Shown here: piece by piece, positions 34,621-45,956 of the stretch
Position numbering within the stretch: position 1 is the stretch's first letter
Layout of the letters: each line of letters opens with the position of its first letter
Assembly: GCA_036435485.1 (NCBI GenBank)
Contig: CM071600.1
Span: forward strand, 117,916,046 to 117,980,045
Source: Saposhnikovia divaricata
Lineage: Eukaryota > Streptophyta > Magnoliopsida > Apiales > Apiaceae
Direction of reading: 5' to 3'
Length of the DNA stretch: 64,000 bases
Made by a program: the position numbers and the translations under genes
Notes under the pieces: model-generated
Database searches by the model: none
Told to the model about the DNA's origin: nothing
Seen by the model: only the letters and a program-made list of their open reading frames with translations

Positions 34621-36852
34621 ATGTCAGCAATTCCTCCACCAACACCTACTAGTTCTGAAAAGGCTCCTACTACTGTGAGTCGTTATGAACCAATCAGGGT
34701 TCCTATTCTCAGGCCATCAGAGTATGCCATGTGGAAGGTCAAGATGACTATGTTTCTGGAGGCTACAGATCCAGAATATCTTGACAGGATTTATGAAGGC
34801 CCTCATAATCCTACAAAGCTATCTGTTGCAACTGCTGGTGAAGAAGCTAAAATAGGTCCAAAGGAAAAGAAGGACATGACTCCTGAAGATCTATCATCAA
34901 TTGCTAAGGATGCAAAGGTTAGGCATTTACTGCATAGTGCTTTAGACAATGTTATGTCTAACAAAGTGATTAACTGCACCACTGCAAAAGAGATCTGGGA
35001 TGCTCTTGAAGTCAGATGTCAAGGAACTGCTGTTATTAAGAAGAATAGGAGAAACATACTCACACAAGAGTATGAGCATTTTGAGGCTAAACCTGAAGAA
35101 ACCATGACAGAAACATTTGATAGATTCTGTAAACTGCTCAATGATCTGTCATTGGTCAACAAAGAGTATGATCTAGAAGACTCAAATCTCAAGTTTCTTC
35201 TTTCTCTACCTGAAAAGTGGGATGTGAAAACAACCACTAGTAGAGACAACTATGATCTTGCTGAAACAGAGATTGATGAAATCTATGGGCTGCTCAAAAC
35301 TCATGAATTGGAAATGGAGCAGAGAAACAGGAGATCAAGCAGGAAGGCAAAGTCTGTTGCTCTTAATGTTGAAGAGAAGCCTCAGAAGAAAGAGGCATCA
35401 AGAAGGAAAATGAAGGGAAAAGCTTTGGTCATACACTCAGAAAGTGAATCATCAAACTCTGATTGTGATTCAAACTCTTCTGAATCATCTGATTCTGAGG
35501 ATGATGAAGAAGAAATGAGGAAAATGGCTGTGTTGATGGTGAAGACCTTCAAGAAAATGGGTTTCAAGAATTTCAAGAAAGGGAAAAGGTTTTCTAGAGA
35601 TTCAAATGAAGACGGGAAAAGCTTCAGGAAGTCTGATAAGAGAGATTCAAGGGGAAAGAAGGATAAGTCTGAAATTCAATTCTACAAGTGTAAGGAGATG
35701 GGTCACTATGCTCCTGAGTGCAAGAAGGGTAAAATTGGAAAGGTACTCTACACTAAAGGCAGAGATTGGGCAGACACTTCAGATTCTGATGAAGAAGTGA
35801 ACTATGCTCTCATGGCTACTACTGAATCAGAAACTTCTGAAAATCAGGTACCTCTAACTACCTATGCTTATAATATAGATGACATTGCTTAATTAAGAAT
35901 TTATCTTAAGTCATTGCATATAAGTTATAGGGATCAGACTTTAGAGAATGAGAGGATAAAATCTGAAAATTCTGAACTTAAGGTTAGAAATAAACTTGTT
36001 GAAGAAAAACTTGAAAACATGCAACAAGTTCAGAAATAGAGAGATGATGCTGTTTCTATAGAACAGGATTTGCTTCAGAAATATAAACAATTAGAATCTG
36101 AGTTGGAGGAAGCAAATAAGAAAATTAGGACTTGGACTAATTCTGGAAAGGACACTCAACAGATTTTTCAAACAGACACTGTTGGTCTAGGTTATAATGA
36201 GGGAGATGAACTTAGATTTCAAAATCAAGTTAAAATCAGACCTCATTTTGTACATGGAGCCAGTAAATTTTTATCTGACAATGAAAAAGAAGCTGTTAAA
36301 AATGAACCAGTAAAAACTAGGGTTAAACAGGTTAATATTGGTTCAATGACAGATAAACAACTCAAACATAAACTGAAGGAGTTAAAATCTGTTAAGAAAC
36401 AGGGAGTGTCAAATAAGAACAGAAATGGAAAAGTAGGCATCACTTCAGGAAATAAACCAATGCTTGCTAGTTATGCTCCAAGAAAGACATGTCATAACTG
36501 TGGTAGTACTAAGCATCTTGCAAATTTCTGCAAGAAAAACAAGAATATAAATTCTTTACCTTCCAAGTCTGAGGTAAAGAAGGATTTTGCTAGAATTAAG
36601 CCACAGACTTTGTGCACACACTGTGGAAGCACTTGGCATTCCATTTATACTTGCAGACAGTATCATGCTATCTATCATAATTACTATGAACTGAAACCCA
36701 ATCTGAAATGGGTTAAAGTTAATACTGCAAGTGTAAACTCTGATACTGTTAGCACAAACTCTGATAATGTTAATTCCGCTGCTAAAGCTAACAAAGTTAA
36801 GAATGTCAAAGGATCCAAGCAAGTCTGGATCCTTAAATCTAATCCTCAGTAA
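34621..36852 (+). pseudogene. gag: element B gag with two stop codons
   Basis: The ATG at 34621 was chosen because the frame upstream runs through the LTR end and primer site. The frame is open to TAA 35890-35892, then to TAG 36037-36039, then to the natural end TAA 36850-36852. Element A reads Glu at both premature stops. The gag domain (MWKVKMTMFLEATDPEYLD, FCKLLNDLSLVNKEYDLED) is complete, including the segment deleted in A. Zinc knuckle 1 reads FYKCKEMGHYAPEC: its first Cys is replaced by Phe, so it should not bind zinc. Knuckles 2 and 3 (CHNCGSTKHLANFC, CTHCGSTWHSIYTC) are intact. A run of Ser/Asp/Glu (about residues 275-300) precedes a basic Lys-rich stretch before knuckle 1. Confidence 0.9.
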
Positions 36853-36862
36853 TTGCTTGTGA

Positions 36863-38165
36863 TTGCAGGGCAACAGGGAGTCAACCCTAGTTGTGGACAG
36901 TGGATGTTCAGGACACATGATTGGAAATAAAGCCCTGCTATTAGACTATGAGGAGAAGGCTGGCCCAAAAGTTTCCTATGGTGATGGCAATGTAGGAAGA
37001 ATATTGGGATATGGAAATATTAATCTTGGAAATGTCATCATCAACAATGTAGCTCATGTCCCAGGACTCAAGCATGACTTGCTATCTGTGAGTCAAATCT
37101 GTGACAGGGGATATCATGTAGATTTTCAACCTGAATATTGTGAAGTTATCAGCAAATCTACAGGAAAGGTTGTTCTAGTTGGTAATAGGCAAAACAACAT
37201 TTATGAAATCAAGCTCTTAATAGACTCTGTTGGAAAAGCTGTTTGTCTGTCTACAAGAATGTCTAGTGAAGAGAGTTGGAAGTGGCACAAGAAACTCTCA
37301 CATTTGAACTTGAACAACATCAATGAATTGATCAGAAAGGATCTTGTAAGAGGACTCCCAAAGGCTCTATTAAATGTTGATGGCCTATGTGATTCATGTC
37401 AAAAGGCCAAGCAAAAGAAGTCATCTTTCAAGAGCAAGACAGAATTTTCAATCACTGATGCTTATCATCTTCTACATGTTGATCTCTTTGGTCCAGTAAA
37501 TGTTATGTCTATAGCAAGGAAGAAATATGCTTTAGTCATTGTTGATGAATACACTAGATTCACTTGGGTGTATTTTCTAGCAAAGAAGGATGAAACTACA
37601 TTAACTCTGATGGAGCATGTGAAGCTTCTGGACAAAGGATCAAGTAACAAAGTCAGAATCATCAGAAGTGATAATGGAACTGAGTTCAGGAATGCAACAA
37701 TGGAAGAATTCTGCAAGGACAATGGAGTGAAGCAAGAATTTTCAGCACCTGGTACACCACAACAAAATGGTGTAGTTGAAAGGAAAAATAGAACCTTGAT
37801 TGAAGCTGCCAGAACTATGCTTGATGAAGCAAAATTGCCAACTTATTTCTGGGTAGAAGCTGTTCAAACTGCTTGTTTTACTCAAAATGCTACACTGATC
37901 AATAAGCATGGAAAGACACCATATGAGATGGTGAAAAAAAAGAAGCCTAACCTGAAATACTTTCATATTTTCGGGTGCAAATGCTTTGTTTTGAAGACTC
38001 ATCCTGAACAGTTGACCAAGTTTGAGCTAAAGGCAGATGAAGGAATTTTGTTGGCTATCCACTGTCAACAAAGGCATTCTGAGTTTACAATCTGAGAACT
38101 AAAGTGATCATGGAATCTATACATGTGTCTTTTGATGACAAGAAGATAACTGGACTTGAAGAAGT
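36863..38165 (+). pseudogene. pol: element B pol, 5' part: protease and integrase
   Basis: Begins in the +1 frame ten bases after the gag stop, as in A. Protease LVVDSGCSGHM, the pre-integrase zinc region (LCDSCQKAK) and the integrase core (HVDLFGP, IRSDNGTEFRN, QNGVVERKNRT) are all present, and the frame is open where A has a stop. A one-base deletion in a T-run near 38045-38049 shifts the frame, giving a stop at 38093-38095. Homology continues in the other frame to TGLEE near 38160, where it ends abruptly at the inversion breakpoint. The rest of pol lies inverted at 41587-43420. Confidence 0.9.
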
Positions 38166-38174
38166 ATAAACAGC

Positions 38175-39308
38175 TCAAGTAGATGTCTGTTTGGCTTTGA
38201 TGTTTGTCTCTATTGTCTTCTTAACTCTTGCATGTGTTTCAGTGGTTCCTGCTGATTTCCTTACTCTACCTCTTTTTGCTTTAGGCTGTGGTTGTGGTTG
38301 AGATTGTGATGGTTCAGAGTTTATTTGTGGAGTGTGTGAAGGTTGTTTTGTAATTGGAGATTGAGGGTTTTGGGTTGGAGCAGTGTTTGTGATTGGTGAT
38401 GAAGGTTGTTGAGTAGGTGCTGTGTGGGTAGGTGATGTAGGTGGTTCAGTGTTTAGTGTTTGAGTATGATCAGTGTTTGGTGGTTCAGGTTGCGGTTCTG
38501 GTTGTGGTTGGTCATGAGGTTGGTTGAGAAAATTCTGCAAAGCAAGTGGCAGAACAAAGGCAGGGAGATTTTCTTTACCAGCATCCTTATTAGTCATATC
38601 AGAGAATATTCTCTTGTTGACTCTAAAAGGCTGAATTTCATCAGTTTCAGCAATTTCTAAAGCAGATACACAAGCAGTGAATAGCATTTGACAAAATCGA
38701 GCAAAATAAACTGTAGTAGACTCTGACAGTTTATCACCTAAATTCATCAGAACATATCTACCAAAATCAAAATTACTACCAAAAAGTAGAGAATACCCAA
38801 TTTGTAGACTGTCCATTGGAATAGCATCCCAGTTAGTGACCTTCTTATGGAATGTCCTTGTAGTGCAATCGAAGAAAAAATTCCATTCCTTCCTGAGATT
38901 AGGCCTCTTTACACTGCCAAGCTTGTCAAGAGATTGCATGTAGCCTATCTCCTGTAGCATCTGTCTCAATTGAGGTTCAGCAACATAAGTATAAGAGGTG
39001 TGTGTATCAAACCCCATCGTATCTCTGACAGTTTGTGGAGTAATCACAAACTCTTGTTCTTCATGAGTGAAGATGATGTTTGGAGTCCCATTCTCTCCTC
39101 CATCCACATAGACTGAGTTTTGCCAAAAAGTGACAATTTGAGATGCAGAGAGAGTACTAGGTTCAACCAGAGCTTGTCCAATCTCTGAGTCTCTCAAGAA
39201 ATTCTGCATAAGATGAAACGCTTCTGGAACACGTTCATGATAGAGTGGAGCTGCATAGTTGTTAGGGACAAAACGTAGACCAAGAATAGTGAATGGTTTA
39301 GAAGCCAT
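38175..39308 (-). pseudogene. element B aORF, N-terminal half (inverted fragment)
   Basis: An open 377-codon frame from the ATG at 39308, stopping at the inversion breakpoint. It is the N-terminal part of the extra ORF that follows pol. The first 220 residues form a conserved globular-looking domain, about 60% identical by eye to the one in A; shared motifs are FLRDSEIG, GGENGTP, FDTHTSY, RKEWSFFFD/RKEWNFFFD, KKVTNWDAIP and GSNFDFG. Then come a Pro/Gln/Thr-rich low-complexity linker (from about residue 290) and a basic Lys/Arg patch (KAKRGRVRKS), a possible nuclear localisation signal. There is no signal peptide or membrane segment, so it is not a typical envelope protein. Its 3' continuation is at 43423-45802 on the other strand. 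Function unknown. Confidence 0.8.
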
Positions 39309-41586
39309 TGAATCAAGAGAAAAGTGTATGTAGGAAAGGTGTTTGTGAAAATGCCCAAGTGAAAAGTGAGAGAACTGTGAGATGTAAAAGTGAGTGGGTG
39401 AAAGTAAAACACAATCGTTTGGACACAAAAGTAATTAGAGTAATTAAAAACTCAATCGTTTATGTATTCAAACACTCAACAGTTCCTAGATTAATGTGTG
39501 AGTGGGACACAATAATGGGTGAGTGGGACACAGTAATGGGTGAGTGGGACACGTGCTCGTAATTTTAAGAATGTATTTGTGAATATAACAATAAAATATT
39601 TGATTTTTAAAAAAAATCAAATAACACTCTCTTAAAATACCTGGAACCATTAAAAACCAGAATATGAAGCGTTTACCATAATACGAAGCGTTTTAGTACT
39701 TCGTTACTTTCCCATCTCTATTTAACGCCTAGAGACTTGTTCACTATCCCTTTAACCTTTCATCCTCTCCTGAAAATCAAAAACCCTTCACACAACACAC
39801 CATTAAACAATGTCAAAACTTACCATCAAGGAAAAGAATCTCCATCTCGTAGAGAACAGAGATATCTTCAGTTATACTCGTGAAGAGTTTGATGCGTTTA
39901 ACTGGGAAAGGCAGCTTGATACTCTATGCTGCAGATGGATGCCAGTCTTCAAGAAATCGAGAGAGAAAAGCCTGCAAGAGTGATTGACATCGATGCTGCG
40001 CTTCAAGCAACATTAACATGGCTTTCCTCTAAGGCATCCTCATCCAACACCACCAACCATTGTTAATGAATATGTCAGCAAAAATAACCTTATCCCTTCA
40101 ACTTCCACCCAAACAAAGTGGCAAAGATGGGATCTGGGATATCTGCTAGCAATGGAGTGGTTTGGATTTCACTTTTTATTTCCTGTTGAATAGATTAGTA
40201 GATAGAGAGAACAAAAAGATGTAATATTTTCATGTAATCTCTTTCTTATTATCAATGAAGGATTCTGTTTCTGTAATCTTATTCAATGTGTTCTTCAATT
40301 TTTTATGTTTATGAACTGTTCTTCAAAGAATTAAATCAAAGAGGTGAATATGAAAAGTAATTAAAGTAATCATGTAAGTAACAAATTCATCAACAATAAC
40401 CACAATTAAATCAGGAACAGAACAATTAGGGATTACTTGTATCACTGCTGTATTTTCTTTCCTATTTCCAAGACACTTTAACACAATACACTTATTAACA
40501 GTTGTCAAAAGCACTATTTGCTCCAAAATTTTTAAATTGTCCAATTGAAAATTTACCTCAGAGTACGAACCACAAATCAACAGCGTTTGTCAATTCTCCA
40601 ACTTTATCACCGAAACCCTTTCAAAAATTGCACAGTTGTGAAAATATGTGTGTGTGAAGCAGAGTTTACTAAATAAATTTTTAGAGCATCTAATTTTTCA
40701 TAAAATCCATAAAATAAATCAATAAACACTGGATGCACAAACTCTCATAGTAAACACTGACTGTATGATGAAAGCTAAACTCTGTAGTAGTCAATCTATA
40801 TACAGTAACATTTAATTTATTTTATACCCCCTCTATTGCTAATTTTTTTTTAATTTATTTAATCTATTTTTTTATTCTATTCATTCCAGTAATTAGAGGT
40901 TGGTGCCAGTCACCAAAAATTCAAAAAATTTTAGCCCTTATCATTTTGATAAGTTCCTGGGTCATCCTAGTATTTGACTAGTCACCAAAAATCAGAGAAT
41001 TTTAGCACATATTATATACCAATAAGTTCCTGGGTCATCCTAGTCTCCAACATAATCTCAAAGGAGTATAGCAACCTATATACATTTTCTTTGGGGTATT
41101 GCAGTAAGCATTTTAATCTACCAGAGTATAACTAACAGAGTTTAGAGTTCATCAACATCAGTAGTTGTTCATGAAAGGCAATGCACATAGTATTTATAGA
41201 CTCAGAGTTTAGGACAAAATAAACTAAGAGATGCTATAAATATGAACCAGTATCATGCTGTGTTAATTTTCTGTACAATCTAAGATTAGATCACAATAAC
41301 TCAGAAAGATTCATGATTAATTGCTGAGAATCATGCTGCATACATATTTTTTCATTGGTGTTTTCACTCAGACAAAAATCAACTTAGAGTTCACAGAGTT
41401 TATCAAACTTTTTAACAGTGTATGACATACAGGCATGCTAATAGAGTTTAACAGAGTTTGATAGAAAAACATGTTAACAGAGTATGCATAATAGAGTTTA
41501 ATCAACAGAGTTCACTTAGCACTTAACAAATCAAGGAAATATGAGTAATACATTACATAAGTAAAATTTGAATCTAACCAACATTC
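39309..41586 (-). other. element B post-pol spacer (inverted), with a block absent from A
   Basis: In minus-strand sense this is the region between pol and the aORF. 40575-41586 and the part next to 39309-39560 match A's spacer (33276-34034 and 46481-47102). CAGAGTTT octamers, the complement of AAACTCTG, recur at about 41136, 41203, 41394 and 41452. About 39565-40315 has no match in A and holds the small ORF at 39810. A GTGAGTGGGACAC unit is repeated three times at 39500-39552. Confidence 0.7.
39810..39983 (+). CDS. small ORF antisense to the original sense of element B
   Basis: An ATG frame of 57 codons (starts MSKLTIKEKN) within the block found only in B. It reads opposite to the surrounding inverted pol/aORF pieces, so in an uninverted element it would be antisense to them. 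Upstream is a TATTTAA box (39719-39725) and an A/C-rich leader like a plant 5' UTR; downstream are AT-rich, polyadenylation-like stretches (about 40200-40290). A second frame, offset by one base, stays open to a TAA near 40065 and is rich in Glu, Ala and Ser. The original product may therefore have been about 85-90 residues with a frameshift in this copy. Not recognised. It could be a captured host exon or an accessory gene of this lineage. Confidence 0.4.
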   Translation: MSKLTIKEKNLHLVENRDIFSYTREEFDAFNWERQLDTLCCRWMPVFKKSREKSLQE

Positions 41587-43420
41587 CTAGTCAGAACCAG
41601 AGACCATTCCTAGTTCATTGACCAGTCTTGTAAATGTAGCTTCACTAAATGGTTTGGTGAAAATATCTGCAAGCTGTTGTTCTGTAGACACAAAATGTAG
41701 TTCAATATTCCCTTCTTCCACATGTTCTCGGATGAAGTGGTACCTTATGCTGATGTGCTTGGTCATTGAATGCTGTACTGGATTACCTGTCATAGCAATA
41801 GCACTTTGATTATCACAGTAAATAGGAATCTTACTGTACCTCAATCCATAATCCAGCAATTGATTCTTCATCCACAAGATCTATGCACAACAGCTACCAG
41901 CTGCAATATACTCTGCTTCAGCTGTAGATGTAGAAATTGATTTCTGTTTCTTGCTGTACCAAGAGACAAGTCTGTCACCAAGAAATTGACAACTTCCACT
42001 AGTGCTCTTTCTGTCTATCTTGCAGCCTGCAAAGTCTGCATCAGAATACCCAAGTAGCTTGAAATCTGATTCTCTGGGGTACCACAGACCTAATGATATG
42101 GTGCCCTTGAGATACTTGAAGATTCTTTTCACAGCTGTCAGATGTGGCTCTCTAGGATCTACCTGAAACCTTGCACAAAGACAGGTTACATACATGATGT
42201 CAGGCCTACTAGCTGTCAAGTAAAGAAGAGATCCTATTATGCCCCTGTAGTTTGTCATATCCACTGAAACTCCTGTGTCTTTGTCCAATTTAGTTGCTGT
42301 TGCCATAGGAGTTGATGCAGATGAACAGTCAAGCATACCAAATTTCTTGAGAAGATTTCTGGTATATTTTGCTTGATTAATGAAGATACCATCTTCTGTT
42401 TGTTTCACCTGTAGGCCTAGAAAATAACTAAGCTCTCCCATCATGCTCATTTGATATCTGGACTGCATGAGCTTGGCAAACTTCTTACAGAGTTTATCAT
42501 TAGTAGACCCAAAGATAATGTCATCAACATATATCTGAACTAAAAGAAGGTCACTTCCTTGATTGAAATAAAACAGAGTTTTGTCAATTATACCTCTGTT
42601 GAATCCACTTTCTAGAAGAAATTGAGCAAGTGTCTCATACCATGCTCTTGGTGCCTGCTTAAGTCCATATAGTGCCTTATCTAGCCTGTAGACATAATCT
42701 GGATATTTGGGGTCCACAAATCCTGGTGGTTGTTCAACAAACACTTATTCTTTGAATTTCTTGTGAGAGGCATATGCTAAAGCAAATGTTTCATCATAGT
42801 CTATTCCTTCCTGCTGTGAATAGCCTTTTGCTACCAGTCTAGCCTTGTTCCTTGTGATAACACCTTCACTGTCAGTCTTGTTTCTGAAAACCCATTTAGT
42901 ACCAACAATAGATCTATTCTTTGGCCTTGGTACAAGGGTCCAAACTTCATTCCTTTCAAATTCATTCAACTCTTCCTGCATTGCTGTTATCCAGTCAGCA
43001 TCTTGAAGAGCTTCTTCCACTTTCTTTGGTTCATTTTTAGACAAGAATGCATGAAACAAACATTCACTTGCAGTGGCACTTCTTGTTTTCACTTTTGCAT
43101 CTGGATCACCAATTATCAAATCAGGTGTATGTGATTTAGTCCATTTCCAAGCAGAAGGCAAATGACTTCTGTCAGCATGTGATCCTCCCCCTTGATCCAT
43201 GCTCTCCTGATTTTGTTGTGGTCTATCTTCGTTTTCTGAGACTCCCCCTGAACTTGACTGCCCAGAGTCAGAATTTGAATTTTCAGAGTTTGATCCAGAT
43301 TTTTCAGTTGACTCAGTATCAGTGTTTAAGTCTTCATCTTGATCATGCTCCCCCTCAACTGGTTCTTCCCTTCGTTGTGGCTGAGAAGTTTCTCCAGTGT
43401 TTACCAGTAGAGGTTCAGAT
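41587..43420 (-). pseudogene. pol: element B pol, C-terminal half: RT and RNase H (inverted, broken)
   Basis: From 43420 downward: Ser/Asn/Asp-rich linker, the KSHTPDLIIGDP and [19 protein letters not shown] region, then RT and RNase H ending in NELGMV at 41590. Compared with A, eleven residues after DYDETFA are missing. A second deletion around 42745 removes the segment carrying the first catalytic Asp motif (QMDVKSxFLNG) and leaves a TAA (42745-42747). [12 protein letters not shown] and YVDD are still present. A TAG at 41878-41880 interrupts RNase H after AGSCCA, where A has Gln. The RT cannot have been active after these deletions. Confidence 0.9.
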
Positions 43421-43422
43421 GA

Positions 43423-45802
43423 AGTGCCTCTAGCTAAGAGAATAAAACTGGTAATCTCTGATTCTGTTGATGAAAATGTTGAAGCTCCAGAGGTAGTTTC
43501 ACAGCAAACACCTACTGTTGAGGCTGAAAAAGATACAATGCCTGCAGAGGTTGAAATTTCTGCAGACGACAAAATGCCTGCAGAAGAGGATACTAGAGAT
43601 GGCTTTTCTCCAATGAATGATATTCTTGATTCATTCATGCCATTCTCTGATCCTATCTCATCAATTTTTGCTCAATCTGAAGCAACTGGTGCAGCTGATC
43701 AACCTACAGTTGTCCTTTCTGAAACTGTAGCATGACATACAGAATTACTCTCAGATGCTCACCAGACCGTTGAAGGAGGAGATGAGATTGATCAACAACC
43801 TAAGGAGATAAACTCTGAGACTATTGTGCAATCTGCAGAGGATGTTGTACAGCCTATTGTTGACTCTACTACTGAACCTGTTGCAGAGGATGTTGTTGAC
43901 ACTGTTGATGCATCTATTCTAATTCCTCCATCCACTCATCATGTTGAAGCTGAGGTTGGAGATGACACTGAAGGGAATACTGAGTCAAGCTCTTCTCAGA
44001 GTTTACCAGTCCAGACTGATGCTAAGGTTAAGGATTTTGCTGGTCCTTCAAATCAAGCAGATGCTGAAGAAGAACACCTTGAACAATTTTCAAATGACTG
44101 GTACAAGGACACTTGTATCTTTCCTCCTGCAAGAGCAGCTGAATTTGTCAAGAGAACCTCCAGAACAATTACAAATCCAGAGATTCTATCTTGTCTCAAG
44201 GCTACAGTTGTACAAGTGAAGACTCTCAACTCTAGGTTTGATCTATGTCAAAAGGCAATCTCTGATGTTCGAGGTGATGTTGTTAGAGGAGCTGATATGA
44301 TTAAACTTGACAACAAGAATAAATTTCACTATCTTACTCAGAATCAAGAAACTTTGTCTCACATGCTGAGCAAAGTTGAACAAAATCAGAATGATATGTC
44401 CTTAAAGATTGATTCTATTGCTACCTCCTTGGAGTTAATTACATCTATTCTTATGCCTGATGATGTCAAAAGGGGGGAGAGAGTTGCTAAAGACAAATGC
44501 AAGAAATCTCAAACTCTGATCAGAAAGGATAATGCTGGAGATGGAGGAGCAAGTAGTAAAGGAAAGGGCAAAACTGAAGAATTTCAAACTCTGAAAACTA
44601 GCAAGTCCTCTAAATCACAGTTTGTTGGGATAAACACTGATACTCAAGGTACTTCAAAGACCAAGAGTTTGCTATTATCTTCTAATCCACAGACTGATGA
44701 AGAATTGGCTGCTAAGTTGTTTATTGAAGAGAATGAGGAAGGAGTTACAATTGAGGACATTAAAGCTGAAGAAAAGAGTTTACAAGAAGAACATCTCAAG
44801 GCTTTAAAGTCTGGTAAGTTAAAGAAAGGAAAAGCTCCTAGGCCTGTTCTTAAAGGCGTTGTGATCAAGGAAAGTGCTAATGTTAGTCAAAAATCTCAGT
44901 TATCAAAGGAAACAATGGCAGCAGAAGCTCAACTCAAGCTGAAAGGCATTGAAGGAGAAAGTTCACAGAAGAAAGTTACAACCTCTGTTGCTACACAAGT
45001 TGTGTCTAGACCTTTATCTTCTCAGTTGCAATTAGTTTTTGGGAAAGGAACACTTCATGATCCAAATCTATTATCTGGAGTTTCTATGAATTTTTCTGAT
45101 GGAAGAGCCTTGTCTGGTAAGGTTGGAAACAATAAGGGTGGACTAGGTTCACACAAGGACAAAAGGCAATATACTGGTCCTAGAGATCCTTCTTCACTGG
45201 CTGTTCCAGGTCGTGGTGTCACTCAAGAGAGTTTGGACAGACTGGAATCAGTACAGTTAGTTTATCAGAAGAGTTTAAAGAAGGACTTTCTCTTGTACTT
45301 CATGGCTGATGGGACAGTATTTAGAATTGGTGAGAATGATATTGGCTTGAAATATTGGGAAGAATTAGAATATGTTCTATATCTTTTCAAGGTGAATAGT
45401 CAAAGGACTCAATCAGTTGCAAATGTGCTCAGAAAGAAGATGCTTCAGAATTTAGCAATCAGAGGAGTGAAGTATAATAGCAGATATGTTCCTAAGTACA
45501 GGGATTGGAATGGAAATCTTATTGAAATGAAGAAGGGTACTGAGAAATTAAAGACTGATTTATGAATCACAGTACTTCACTTTAATTCACAGTCAGAAGA
45601 AGTCAAATTTATCAGACTGGGAAATGAGATGAGAAGAAACAAAATCTATGATCTTAGATCTGCTATCTATCAGACAGATGAGAGTGATCCTCAGCTCAGA
45701 GAAATTAAAGAAGCTATGGAGATTGAGCTTGAAAATGCAGAAAGAAGATTGCTCATAGATTATCTCAGAGCTACACTAGATCTTGAAGAGATTAGAGATT
45801 AA
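43423..45802 (+). pseudogene. element B aORF, C-terminal part
   Basis: Homology to A's aORF begins at LAKR (about 43430) and continues to the common end LEEIRD at TAA 45800-45802. It is interrupted by TGA 43733-43735 (Ser in A) and TGA 45563-45565 (Gly in A). Content in order: an acidic, Glu/Val/Thr-rich region; a conserved stretch with NDWYKDTCIFP and LNSRFDLCQKAISDVRGD; heptad-like SLKIDSIATSLELITSILMP; Lys-rich linker; and a conserved C-terminal domain with LLSGVSM, DSLDRLESVQL-like, YFMADGTVFRIGENDIGL and YVPKYRDWNGNLIE motifs. This part is nearly identical between A and B, unlike the N-terminal domain. Confidence 0.85.
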
Positions 45803-45947
45803 AGTCTGTAAGGATTTTCTTATTTTCTGTAGATTTTGTTAAGTAGAAGCTTAAACTCTGAATTTGTATAAACATTGTATTTGTTTATTTGTTTTGACAT
45901 CATCAATTACTGTTATTAACTTGTGCATTTTTGCTAATGAACAAGTT

Positions 45948-45955
45948 GGGGGAGA
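45948..45955 (+). promoter_or_regulatory. polypurine tract of element B
   Basis: GGGGGAGA directly before the 3' LTR, in the context CAAGTTGGGGGAGATT that is identical in A (50808-50815). It primes plus-strand DNA synthesis. Confidence 0.85.
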
Positions 45956-45956
45956 T

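Larger units (their letters stand above)
38166..43420 (-). other. inverted segment of element B
   Basis: Relative to element A, this block is reversed. Read on the minus strand from 43420 to 38166 it gives pol linker, RT, RNase H, post-pol spacer and aORF N-terminal half, in the order seen in A. The left breakpoint lies between about 38163 and 38175 (pol homology stops after TGLEE) and the right one between 43416 and 43424 (GAACCTCTACTGG of pol is antisense at its left, LAKR of the aORF on the plus strand at its right). No long inverted repeat is seen at the breakpoints. Confidence 0.88.

Noticed and set aside
43179..43433. Plus-strand frame antisense to the pol linker of element B
   Set aside because: Low-complexity shadow of the Ser/Asn/Asp-rich linker on the minus strand.
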